Part shown: positions 18,993 through 25,851 of the stretch, piece by piece | How positions within the stretch are numbered: position 1 is the stretch's first letter | Layout: the number at the start of each line of letters is the position of its first letter | DNA from: a virus | DNA: 25,851 nucleotides | Reading direction: 5' to 3' (one strand) | IMG/VR virus record: IMGVR_UViG_3300044960_000804 | Span: 1 to 25,851 of that record | The notes under the pieces: model-generated | The model's database searches: none | Told to the model about the DNA's origin: nothing | What the model saw: the letters and a program-made list of their open reading frames with translations, nothing else | Translations under genes and position numbers: made by a program

Positions 18993-19003
18993 CCGCACCA
19001 ATT

Positions 19004-19693
19004 GTGATCGAGCACGACGGCGTGCTGGTCGTTCGCGACGATCTTTTCCCTGGCGGGACGAAGGCCCGCTTCATTGGCGCATTCTTCACCGGTGCCGACG
19101 AAGCCGTCTATGCGAGCCCGGCGGAGGGCGGCGCGCAGACGGCGCTGGCCACGGTCGCGCGTCAGCTCGGCAAGCGGGCGACGATCTTCGTCGCGCAGCG
19201 CGCATCGCCGCACCCGCGAACGCTCGAAGCGGCGCGCCTCGGCGCGAAGATCATCACCGTTCAGCCGGGCTACCTGTCGGTCGTTCAGGCCCGCGCCCGC
19301 GAGTATTGCCAGCGAACCGAAGCCGCTCTCGTGCCGTTCGGCGTCGATGCCGAGTTTGCGATCGCCGCAATCGCGCAAACCGCCGCCTCGCTCGCCATCG
19401 ATCCGGACGAGGTCTGGTGCGCCGCGGGTTCCGGAGTTCTCGTGCGCGGCCTTGCCCGCGCCTGGCCCAAGGCGCGGCACCATGCCGTTCAGATCGGACG
19501 CGCGCTCGCGCCGGCCGAGGTCGGGGGCGCGACGATCCACGTCTACTCGGCGCCGTTCGGCCGCAAGGCGAGGATCAAGCCGCCGTTTCCATCCGATCCG
19601 CACTACGACGCCAAAGCCTGGGAGCTATGCGCGGCCCGGAAGGGTCCGGGCCGCGTGCTGTTCTGGAATGTCGCCGGGTCGGCGCAACCGTGA
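19004..19693 (+). CDS. PLP-dependent enzyme-like phage protein (fold type II)
   Basis: About 229 residues from GTG 19004; an open frame from ATG 18920 reads through the tRNA and is unlikely to be the start. Sequence features recall ACC deaminase/D-cysteine desulfhydrase proteins: LFPGGTKARFIGAF holds the candidate PLP lysine, SPAEGGAQTALATVARQLGK matches the phosphate-side helix, GAKIITVQPGYLSVVQARAR the next helix, CAAGSGVLVRGLARAWP the Gly-rich loop, and HYDAKAWELC with VLFWNVAG the C-terminal part. Length is well below the usual 330 residues, so it is a compact or trimmed version. Downstream of ParB-like and methyltransferase genes it may take part in DNA base modification, as PLP enzymes do in some phages, which is inference. 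A strong hairpin occurs near its end. Confidence 0.75.
   Translation: MIEHDGVLVVRDDLFPGGTKARFIGAFFTGADEAVYASPAEGGAQTALATVARQLGKRATIFVAQRASPHPRTLEAARLGAKIITVQPGYLSVVQARAREYCQRTEAALVPFGVDAEFAIAAIAQTAASLAIDPDEVWCAAGSGVLVRGLARAWPKARHHAVQIGRALAPAEVGGATIHVYSAPFGRKARIKPPFPSDPHYDAKAWELCAARKGPGRVLFWNVAGSAQP
19630..19655. repeat. Perfect 11-bp hairpin in the end of the PLP-like gene
   Basis: CGCGGCCCGGA (19630-19640) and TCCGGGCCGCG (19645-19655) form a GC-rich stem around AGGG. It lies 38 bases before two convergent stop codons. No T-run follows, so classical Rho-independent termination is not supported, but it may still slow transcription from either side. Confidence 0.5.
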
Positions 19694-20422
19694 TCAACCG
19701 GCCCGTCGGCGCGCTTCAAGCGCCATGATGCAGAGATCGCGGTAACGCTTGATCGCCTTCGGGCTTGAGCTGACCGGGTTGATCTCGAACGCGCGCAGGC
19801 CGTTCAGATCGCCGGCCTTCGCAAGCTCGACGACGGCCGCGAGCTTGTTGCGGAACCGCCTGTGCGTCTCGGCGCTGAAGTCCGGCGGCTCGGGCAGCTT
19901 GCCTTCGCGGGCCGCCGCCTCGGTCGCGGCGCGCTTGCCGAGCGGGCGCTTCGGCGCGGCGGCCTGCGCCTCACCGTTTGCCCGCGGCTCGCGCGACGGA
20001 TCGGCCGCAAGCTTCGCATTGCGGGTGTCGGCGCGCTTCGGTTGCTGCTTCAGCCGCCAGGTGAAGCCGTCCTTCGCCTTGACGATCTCGATTTCATCGA
20101 GGCTGTGACCGGCGGCCTTGGCGGCCCGCTGGGCGTTGAACTTCTTGGCATAGGTCTTCATCGGGTTATCCTTGCTTTCGGTTGGAATGTCGTCGGTGAT
20201 GAGCGCCGAGCGGCCGTCGGCGTCGACGGCGTAGATCAGGGCGCGGCGCCCGTAGGGGTGTTCGGCTTCGAGCGCGGGCGCCGCGACGTTTCGCGCCTCC
20301 GCCAGGGTTCGTGCGCAAGCGCGGGCGTATTTCCCCCGGCCGATGAAGAGCGCGATGTCGAACCGGACCGCATTGGCGATGATCGCGGCATCGCGCGCGC
20401 TTGCCGGATGAACTTTCGGCAT
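19694..20422 (-). CDS. Conserved hypothetical protein, two-part
   Basis: A 242-residue protein encoded leftward, unlike the genes around it. The N-terminal 85 residues (AIIANAVRFDIALFIGRGKY, RRALIYAVDADGRSALITDD) form one small alpha/beta unit. A second unit begins at an internal Met (MKTYAKKFNAQRAAKAAG) with LDEIEIVKAKDGFTWRLKQQ; a charged Ala/Lys/Arg-rich linker follows, and the C-terminal 55 residues (ETHRRFRNKLAAVVELAKAG, DLNGLRAFEINPVSSSPKAI, KRYRDLCIMALEARR) are helical. I have seen this C-terminal pattern in alphaproteobacterial phage-related proteins but know no function. Two genes may have fused or a second start may be used. Its stop is back-to-back with that of the PLP-like gene (TGATCA at 19691-19696). 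It separates the modification genes from the packaging genes. Confidence 0.78.
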   Translation of the reverse strand: MPKVHPASARDAAIIANAVRFDIALFIGRGKYARACARTLAEARNVAAPALEAEHPYGRRALIYAVDADGRSALITDDIPTESKDNPMKTYAKKFNAQRAAKAAGHSLDEIEIVKAKDGFTWRLKQQPKRADTRNAKLAADPSREPRANGEAQAAAPKRPLGKRAATEAAAREGKLPEPPDFSAETHRRFRNKLAAVVELAKAGDLNGLRAFEINPVSSSPKAIKRYRDLCIMALEARRRAG

Positions 20423-20524
20423 GGATTGCCCTCCGTTTGACAGGGGTCAGTCAGGCTCGACCCGCGATTGAGAGCAACTGCCAGGTCACGGGGATTTCGA
20501 GCATATCGGGAGCGCTGGAGCAGC
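20423..20524. promoter_or_regulatory. Divergent promoter region before the packaging genes
   Basis: A 102-base gap between the leftward hypothetical gene and the small terminase. It contains TTTGACAGG near 20437, a candidate -35 reading rightward. It is the obvious site for a late promoter. Specific regulatory sites are not evident. Confidence 0.45.
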
Positions 20525-21103
20525 ATGGGTCTTTCCCGCAGGGCCTATGCCCGACATCGCGGCGTGGCCGAGAATGCCGTCCGCAAGGCGATTGCCTCGG
20601 GCCGGATCACGCTCGAGCCGGACGGCACCATCGATCCCGAGAAGGCCGATCGCGATTGGGCGGCGCGGACCGATCCCTCGCAGCAGCGCGGACCGCACGC
20701 CCCCTCGGCGCCGAAGGCGTCCCGCGAATCCGTTCAGGGCAAGGCGGTCCCGCGCGCTGCGCTCGATGCCGTGCAGAAGACGCTCCGCGAGTCGGGGGAA
20801 AACTCGGAAGGCGACGTGACCTTCCTGCGCGCCCGCACCGCCAACGAGGTGATCAAGGCGCAGGAGCGCAGCGTCCGCCTCGCGAAGATCAAGGGCGAGC
20901 TGGTCGATCGGGCGCGCGCGGTCGCCACGGTCTTCGGCCTCGCGCGGCGCGAGCGCGACGCATGGGTGCAATGGCCGGCGCGGGTCGCGGCGCTGATGGC
21001 CGCCGAGCTGCAGGTCGATCCGCATCAGATGGAAACGGTTCTGGAAAAGCATGTCCGACGGCATCTCGCCGAGCTCTCGGACGTTCGGGTCGAACTCCGG
21101 TGA
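20525..21103 (+). CDS. Terminase small subunit (Nu1-like)
   Basis: About 192 residues from ATG 20525 (MGLSRRAYARHRGVAENAVR), preceded by purine-rich GGAGCGCTGGAGC. An in-frame ATG at 20468 adds 19 non-conserved residues. The N-terminal HTH (RRAYARHRGVAENAVRKAIA, SGRITLEPDGTIDPEKAD) is the winged-helix DNA-recognition unit of lambda Nu1-like small terminases, which bind cos or pac. A linker rich in Ala/Ser/Pro leads to a helical C-terminal part (VTFLRARTANEVIKAQERSV, LVDRARAVATVFGLARRERD) that contacts the large subunit. It overlaps the large subunit gene by 53 bases. Together they cut concatemeric DNA and thread it into the prohead. Its presence with portal and capsid genes shows the element makes its own packaging machinery. 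Confidence 0.85.
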   Translation: MGLSRRAYARHRGVAENAVRKAIASGRITLEPDGTIDPEKADRDWAARTDPSQQRGPHAPSAPKASRESVQGKAVPRAALDAVQKTLRESGENSEGDVTFLRARTANEVIKAQERSVRLAKIKGELVDRARAVATVFGLARRERDAWVQWPARVAALMAAELQVDPHQMETVLEKHVRRHLAELSDVRVELR

Positions 21104-23054
21104 GGCCTATGACGGCGAGGCCGACATCATCCGCGCCTGGGCGCGCGGGCTTGCCCCCGATCCGGCGCTGACGGTTTCCGAATGGGCGGACCGCTATCGC
21201 ATCCTGTCCTCGCGCGCTTCCTCGGAAGCAGGCCGCTATCGCACCGATCGCACGCCTTATATGCGCGCCATCATGGACGCACTTTCACCGGCGCATCCCG
21301 CCCGGAAGATCGTGTTCATGAAAGCGGCGCAGGTGGGCGCCACCGAAGCCGGCAACAACTGGATCGGCTATTGCATCCACCAGGTGCCGGGCCCGTTTCT
21401 TGCCGTTCAGCCGACGACCGATCTGGCCAAGCGGCTTTCGCAGCAGCGCATCGAGCCGCTGATCGAGGAAAGCCCGGAGCTGCGCGCAATCGTGCTGCCG
21501 GCGCGCAGCCGCGATTCCGGCAACACGGTGCTGGCGAAACGCTTCGCGGGCGGGCAGTTGATCCTGGCCGGCGCCAACAGCGCCGTCGGCTTGCGCTCCA
21601 TGCCCGCGCGCTGGTTGTTTCTCGACGAGGTGGACGCCTATCCCGGCGACGTGGACGGCGAAGGCGATCCGATCGCGCTCGCCGAGGCGCGGACGCGGAC
21701 CTTCGGGCATCGCCGGAAGATTTTCATCGTAAGCACGCCGACGGTCAAAGGCCTCTCGCGCATCGAACGCGAGTTCGAGGAGACCGATCAGCGGCGATAT
21801 TTCGTGCCGTGCCCGCATTGCCGGTTCATGCAATGGCTCAAGTTCGAGCGCCTGCGCTGGGACAAGGGGAAACCGGAGACGGCGCAATATGTTTGCGAGA
21901 ATTGCGAGCGGGCAATCCCCGAGCACTGCAAGACCGAGATGCTCGCGGCCGGCGAATGGCGACCGACCGCAAAGGCCGTCGATCCGCACGTGATCGGCTT
22001 TCACATCTCCGGACTCTATTCGCCGGTCGGCTGGCTCTCATGGGCACAGATCGCGCGCGACTGGGAAGCGGCGCAGGGAAACGACGCGCTGCTGAAGACC
22101 GCGAAGAACACGCTGCTCGGCGAGACCTGGCAGGAGCGCGGGGAGGCGCCGGACTGGCGGCGGCTTTACGAGCGCGAGAAGGAACATGCGCTCGGGACGA
22201 TTCCCGAAGGCGGGCTGGTGCTGACGGCCGGCGCCGACGTGCAGGCGGATCGCATCGAAGTCGATGTGTGGGCCTGGGGGAGAGGTCTCGAAAGCTGGCT
22301 GATCGACCATGTCGTTCTGGAAGGCGAAACCTCGGGCCCGGCGGTATGGCGCGAGCTGACGAAGCTCTTGTCGCGGACCTGGCCGCACACGTGCGGCGCC
22401 ATCATGCAGATCGCGCGGCTTGCGATCGACTCGGGCGACGGCCGCACCACATCGCAGGTCTACGGCTGGGTGCGCGGCTTCGGTGCCGGCGTCGCGGTGG
22501 CGGTCAAGGGTGTTGAGGGTTTCGATCGCAGCGCGCCGGTTGACGGTCCGTCCTATGTCGACGTGACCGAGGCCGGGCGGAAATACCGGCGCGGATTGAA
22601 GCTCTGGAAGGTCTGCGGCGCGGTCTTCAAGTCGGAGACGTACCGCTTCCTGCGCCTCCCGCGGCCGACAGCGGAGGAGTTGGCCGCCGGCGCCGCCTTT
22701 CCCGAAGGCTTCATTCACATAGCGCACGGCGTCACCGCCGAATGGGTGAAGCAGCTTACGGCCGAGCAGCTGACCGCGGTGCGGGACCGGCGCGGATTTA
22801 CGCGCATGGAATGGCGGCAGGTTCGCGAACGCAACGAGGCGCTCGATTGCCGTGTCTATGCGCGCGCGGCCGCGTGGCTGTTAGGCCTCGACCGCTGGCC
22901 CGAGGAGAAATGGAAATCGCTTGAGCAGCAGGTCCGGGTGGCGGCTTGCGCCAAGGAAGCGCGGCCGGCGGGGCAGATCCGCAGCGCCGCGCCGAAGGGC
23001 GAGAAACGCCGTTCCGAGTGGCTCGGCGGCCGCAACGGAGGTTGGCTGAGGTGA
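21051..23054 (+). CDS. Terminase large subunit, GpA family
   Basis: A 667-residue GpA-type terminase (lambda A family). An N-terminal ATPase holds a deviant Walker A, FMKAAQVGATEAGNN (about 89-103), comparable to lambda gpA, and Walker B WLFLDEVDA (188-196, catalytic Glu193). VSTPTVKGLSRIEREFEETD is the coupling-motif region. A zinc-like cysteine set follows: CPHC at 254-257 and CENC at 282-285. The C-terminal half (about 360-600) is the nuclease domain with VLTAGADVQADRIEVDVWAW providing the first acid. Start ATG 21051 lies inside the small subunit gene; no later start precedes the conserved N-terminus. The enzyme cuts and translocates DNA at the portal. Length matches the family, so it appears functional. 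Confidence 0.96.
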   Translation: MSDGISPSSRTFGSNSGEAYDGEADIIRAWARGLAPDPALTVSEWADRYRILSSRASSEAGRYRTDRTPYMRAIMDALSPAHPARKIVFMKAAQVGATEAGNNWIGYCIHQVPGPFLAVQPTTDLAKRLSQQRIEPLIEESPELRAIVLPARSRDSGNTVLAKRFAGGQLILAGANSAVGLRSMPARWLFLDEVDAYPGDVDGEGDPIALAEARTRTFGHRRKIFIVSTPTVKGLSRIEREFEETDQRRYFVPCPHCRFMQWLKFERLRWDKGKPETAQYVCENCERAIPEHCKTEMLAAGEWRPTAKAVDPHVIGFHISGLYSPVGWLSWAQIARDWEAAQGNDALLKTAKNTLLGETWQERGEAPDWRRLYEREKEHALGTIPEGGLVLTAGADVQADRIEVDVWAWGRGLESWLIDHVVLEGETSGPAVWRELTKLLSRTWPHTCGAIMQIARLAIDSGDGRTTSQVYGWVRGFGAGVAVAVKGVEGFDRSAPVDGPSYVDVTEAGRKYRRGLKLWKVCGAVFKSETYRFLRLPRPTAEELAAGAAFPEGFIHIAHGVTAEWVKQLTAEQLTAVRDRRGFTRMEWRQVRERNEALDCRVYARAAAWLLGLDRWPEEKWKSLEQQVRVAACAKEARPAGQIRSAAPKGEKRRSEWLGGRNGGWLR

Positions 23055-23260
23055 GCTGGACGCAATCAGAGCTCGATGCGCTGCGCCGCGCTTATGCGAG
23101 CGGCACGCTGCGCGTGAGTTACGACGGCAAGACGGTGGAATACGGCTCCGAGGCGGATCTGAAGCGGCGCATCGACACGATCGAGAGCGCGATCGCCGCG
23201 GCACAAGGCAAGCCGCGGCCGGTCGCCGGCTATGCGGCCTTCGGCCGGGGCGACCGATGA
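23051..23260 (+). CDS. gpW-like head-tail connector protein
   Basis: A 69-residue protein starting at GTG 23051, which overlaps the terminase stop (GTGA). Pattern matches lambda gpW: SELDALRRAYASGTLRVSYD, GKTVEYGSEADLKRRIDTIE, with helix, beta hairpin and helix, then a C-terminal tail AGYAAFGRGDR. gpW joins the completed head to the tail in lambda. Position between terminase and portal is the normal one. The stop overlaps the portal start (ATGA at 23257-23260). A GTG start with no AGGAGG agrees with coupling to the terminase. The protein is one of few parts here that would contact a tail, whether its own or one supplied by a helper phage. Confidence 0.88.
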   Translation: MSWTQSELDALRRAYASGTLRVSYDGKTVEYGSEADLKRRIDTIESAIAAAQGKPRPVAGYAAFGRGDR

Positions 23261-24867
23261 AATCCTCCGCTTCTGTCCTGGCCGTCGCGCCGACGCTGTT
23301 CGATCGCGCCATTGCCAAGCTGGCGCCGCGCGCCGCCGTCCGCCGTTTTGCCGCGCGGCTTGCCTTCGAGAATTTGTCGCGCCGCGCCTATGACGGCGCC
23401 GCGCTCGGCCGGCGCACCGAAGGCTGGCGCGCCGGCGGCACATCGGCGGATGCCGAGATTGCGAACGCCGGCGCAATCTTGCGCAATCGCATGCGCGATC
23501 TCGTGCGCAACAACCCGCATGCGGCGAAGGCGGTTGCGGCCTGGGTCAACAACATCGTCGGCGACGGGTTCACGCCCTATGCCGCGACGGGCGATGCGGC
23601 GCTCAATCGGCGGATCGACGAGTTGTGGAGACGCTGGTCCGCGCAATGCGACGCCGACGGCCGCGGCGATTTCAATGCGCTCACCGCGCTTGCCGTGCGC
23701 GAGATGGTGGAGGCGGGCGAATGTTTCGCCCGCCGGCGCATGCGGCGGGCCGAGGACGGGCTGGTCGTGCCGCTGCAATTGCAGGCGCTGGAGGCGGATC
23801 ATCTCGACGAATCGCGCACTGATCCCGTGCGTCGCGAGGGCGGCCGCACCGTTCGCGGTATCGAGTACGACGCGATCGGACGCCGCGCGGCCTATTGGCT
23901 GTTCCCCGATCACCCGGGCGACATCGGCGCGGCCTTGAGCGCGTCCCGCGCCTCGTTGCGCGTGCCGGCCGGCGACGTGATTCATCTGTTCCGGCGCGAC
24001 CGCGTGCAGCAGCGCGGCGTGCCCTGGGGCGCGCCGGTGATCCGCGCGCTGCGCGATCTCGATGACTGGACCAACGCGGAGCTCGTCCGCAAGAAGACCG
24101 AAGCCTGCCTCGTCGGCATCGTCACCGCCGCCGACGACGCCGAGCAGGGAATTGCGCCCTCGGTGGTCGATTCCGCGGGCAAGGTGGTCGAGCAGTTCGA
24201 GCCGGGCCTCATCGCCTATGCGCGGGGGGCGAAAGACATCGAGTTCAATCAACCGGCGGCGGTCGCGGGGGTGAGCGAATGGCTGCGCGCGCAATTGCAC
24301 ATCATCGCCGCCGGCTGGTGCATCCCCTACGAATTGCTCACCGGCGACTTAAGCCAGGTCAACTACTCCTCGATCCGCGCCGGGCTGGTCGAGTTCCGCC
24401 GGCTCGTCGGCGCGATCCAGTGGCAATTGGTGATCCCGGTGTTCTGCCAGCCGGTGTGGGATTGGTTCATCGAATCCGCCTGGGCCGCGGGATTGCTCCC
24501 GGAGCCGACTGCGGCGGTGGAATGGCAGCCTGACGGATTCGAGGCGGTCGATCCGCAGAAGGACGCGACCGCCGATCTGATGGAAATCCGCATGGGCACC
24601 AAGACGCTGCGGCAGGCCATCGCCCAGCGCGGCTGGAACCCTGACGCGATGCTTGAGGAGATCGCCCGCACCAATGCCGATCTCGACCGGCTCGGCGTCG
24701 TGCTCGATTCCGATCCGCGCAAGGTCACGCAGCAGGGATTGATGCAGAAGCCTGTCGGCGCAGCAGATGAAGAGGACGCGAATGGCCGAAAACCTGATGC
24801 TGCCGCTGCTCGTGCGCGACGCCGAATTGCGCGCGCAAACGGCAGATCAAGAGAAGCGCACGGTTGA
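23257..24867 (+). CDS. Phage portal protein, lambda gpB family
   Basis: A 536-residue portal protein. Typical segments are RRAYDGAALGRRTEGWRAGG near 45-65, RDLVRNNPHAAKAVAAWVNN, VGDGFTPYAATG, GECFARRRMRRAEDGLVVPL, LQALEADHLDESRTDPVR, ASLRVPAGDVIHLFRRDRVQ, QRGVPWGAPVIRALRDLDDW and LTGDLSQVNYSSIRAGLVEF, all of lambda-family portals. Twelve copies form the channel through which DNA enters and leaves. The C-terminal 35 residues are charged and low in complexity and overlap the start of the protease gene by 86 bases. No disruption is visible. Together with GpA terminase and gpW this is a complete lambda-like packaging set. Confidence 0.96.
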   Translation: MKSSASVLAVAPTLFDRAIAKLAPRAAVRRFAARLAFENLSRRAYDGAALGRRTEGWRAGGTSADAEIANAGAILRNRMRDLVRNNPHAAKAVAAWVNNIVGDGFTPYAATGDAALNRRIDELWRRWSAQCDADGRGDFNALTALAVREMVEAGECFARRRMRRAEDGLVVPLQLQALEADHLDESRTDPVRREGGRTVRGIEYDAIGRRAAYWLFPDHPGDIGAALSASRASLRVPAGDVIHLFRRDRVQQRGVPWGAPVIRALRDLDDWTNAELVRKKTEACLVGIVTAADDAEQGIAPSVVDSAGKVVEQFEPGLIAYARGAKDIEFNQPAAVAGVSEWLRAQLHIIAAGWCIPYELLTGDLSQVNYSSIRAGLVEFRRLVGAIQWQLVIPVFCQPVWDWFIESAWAAGLLPEPTAAVEWQPDGFEAVDPQKDATADLMEIRMGTKTLRQAIAQRGWNPDAMLEEIARTNADLDRLGVVLDSDPRKVTQQGLMQKPVGAADEEDANGRKPDAAAARARRRIARANGRSREAHG

Positions 24868-25851
24868 GGTGATTTGGACCACCGGCGCGCGGGTGCGGCG
24901 CCGGCGCCTGTTCGACGACGATATCGACGAAGAATTGGTCGTCGATCCTGCCGCGGTGCGGCTCGAACGGCTCAACGGCGGAGCTCCGTTTTTGAACGCG
25001 CACAACGCCTTCGATCTCGGCGGCGTCATCGGCGTGGTGGTCGAAGGCTCGGCGCGCATCGAGAACGGCCGCGGGGTCGCCACGGTGCGGTTCAGCGAGC
25101 GCGCAGAGGTGGAATCGATCTGGCGCGACGTCGCGACCGGCATCATCCGCAACGTCTCGGTCGGCTACCGCGTGCACAGGTATGAGGTCGAGCAGCGGGA
25201 TGGAGCGCCGGAACTCTGGCGCGCCGTCGATTGGGAGCCGTTGGAAATCTCCGCCGTGCCCGTCGCGGCGGACCCGGGAGCGCGCATCCGCAACGATTCG
25301 ACGCTTGCGCCATGCCTCGTGGTCCGGGACGACGATCCTGCCGCCATGCCGGCGGCGCAACTTGAGAGGTCCGAAATGCTGAACACGCAGACGCCCGTCG
25401 CCGGCGAAGGAGGCGACAACATCGAGGCGGTGGCCGACGTTCGCGCGGACAGCGCCGGCGAGGCCCCGCTCGCGCCGCAAACGCAACCGCTGAACGCGGC
25501 GGAGGTACGCCGCGCCGAGCGTGAGCGCATTGCCGCCATTCAGAAGCTCGGCGAGCATTTTCATCTTGAACGCGAATTCGTCGATGACCTCATCGCTCGC
25601 GGGGTGGAAGTGCCCGAGGCCCGTTCCGCCGTGCTCGACAAGCTTGCCGAGCGCACGGAACGCGGCATTGGCCATACGCAGATCTCCATGCCGGCCGGCG
25701 GGCTTGATGCCACCGTGACGCGGCGCGGGGCGCTCGCCGAGGCCATCCTGCATCGCGCGGCGCCGACGGCGTTTCCGCTCACCGACCGCGCCAAGGACTA
25801 TCGCGGCATGTCGCTGATCGACGTCGCGCGCGATTGCCTTGAGGCGGCGGG
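24782..25851 (+). CDS. Prohead protease-major capsid protein fusion, N-terminal 356 codons (partial)
   Basis: Open from ATG 24782 to the window edge with no stop, so it continues beyond. Residues about 8-165 are a prohead protease: LPLLVRDAELRAQ, RTVEVIWTTGARVRR, FLNAHNAFDLGGVIG with catalytic-candidate His74, IIRNVSVGYRVHRYE with Ser126, and WEPLEISAVPVAADPGARIR. A spacer (about 185-240) rich in Ala/Pro/Gln follows, then AEVRRAERERIAAIQKLGEH begins the capsid part, with GHTQISMPAGGLDA and LTDRAKDYRGMSLIDVARDC characteristic of capsid proteins fused to a protease. The protease trims the scaffold part and releases mature capsid protein. The start lies 86 bases inside the portal gene; the conserved MLPLLVRDAE follows, which supports it. 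In such phages a DUF2190 gene follows next. Confidence 0.9.
   Translation, partial: MAENLMLPLLVRDAELRAQTADQEKRTVEVIWTTGARVRRRRLFDDDIDEELVVDPAAVRLERLNGGAPFLNAHNAFDLGGVIGVVVEGSARIENGRGVATVRFSERAEVESIWRDVATGIIRNVSVGYRVHRYEVEQRDGAPELWRAVDWEPLEISAVPVAADPGARIRNDSTLAPCLVVRDDDPAAMPAAQLERSEMLNTQTPVAGEGGDNIEAVADVRADSAGEAPLAPQTQPLNAAEVRRAERERIAAIQKLGEHFHLEREFVDDLIARGVEVPEARSAVLDKLAERTERGIGHTQISMPAGGLDATVTRRGALAEAILHRAAPTAFPLTDRAKDYRGMSLIDVARDCLEAA

Noticed and set aside
17799-19001. Open frame of 400 codons on the minus strand
   Set aside because: Antisense to the methyltransferase and the tRNA; no recognisable domain.
18920-19003. ATG-initiated N-terminus for the PLP-like protein reading through the tRNA
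   Set aside because: The first 24 codons are the tRNA sequence; GTG 19004 precedes the conserved part, so the open frame is probably accidental.
1-25851. CRISPR arrays, insertion sequences and rRNA genes
   Set aside because: I found no regularly spaced repeats, no transposase-like protein and no rRNA-like sequence.

Overview
The window is high-GC DNA from an alphaproteobacterium, most likely of the Rhizobiales (Hyphomicrobiales). Pointers are the initiator-tRNA 3' end with the alphaproteobacterial sequence, two perfect GTTC-N7-GTTC direct repeats (the alphaproteobacterial LexA box form), and an ietA/ietS pair of the kind first described on an Agrobacterium Ti plasmid. Most of the window is one integrated phage-like element that begins at an attachment site in an initiator tRNA gene (about 2672) and runs off the right edge inside the capsid gene.

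Left flank (1-2640): the last 50 codons of a DUF2190 capsid-associated phage gene, a two-gene unit (possible OB-fold-like protein plus PIN-domain protein), and a leftward Mrr-type restriction endonuclease. Attachment and integration region (2640-4277): tRNA terminator, 45-nt tRNA-fMet 3' remnant, a LexA box, 10-bp tandem repeats and a tyrosine recombinase. Defence cargo (4436-7925): an AAA ATPase and subtilisin-like protease pair of the IetAS type. Lysogeny control (7955-9867): a leftward ImmA-XRE-hypothetical operon with a LexA box in its promoter region and a second set of the same 10-bp repeats.

Recombination and replication (9868-16138): a rightward, often overlapping operon with a small HTH protein, an acyl-carrier-protein-like protein lacking the carrier serine, a RecB-like nuclease, a putative ssDNA-binding protein, a primase-helicase, an iteron-like repeat region, a RuvC-like resolvase, a DUF6378 protein and a DUF6362 HTH-like protein. 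Next come a palindrome-controlled Phd/VapC toxin-antitoxin pair (16368-17055), then a DNA-modification segment (17101-19693) with a ParB-like protein, a small ORF, a DNA methyltransferase, a tRNA with a CAT anticodon and a PLP-enzyme-like protein. The packaging and head module follows (20525-25851): small terminase, GpA-type large terminase, gpW-like connector, lambda-type portal and an unfinished prohead protease/capsid fusion.

The most interesting structural point is that DUF2190, normally the next gene after the capsid gene at the right edge, lies at the left edge beyond the att site and is followed by cargo rather than tail genes. A tandem or circular tailless element (a capsid-forming satellite) would explain this, but so would a separate decayed prophage; the window alone cannot decide.
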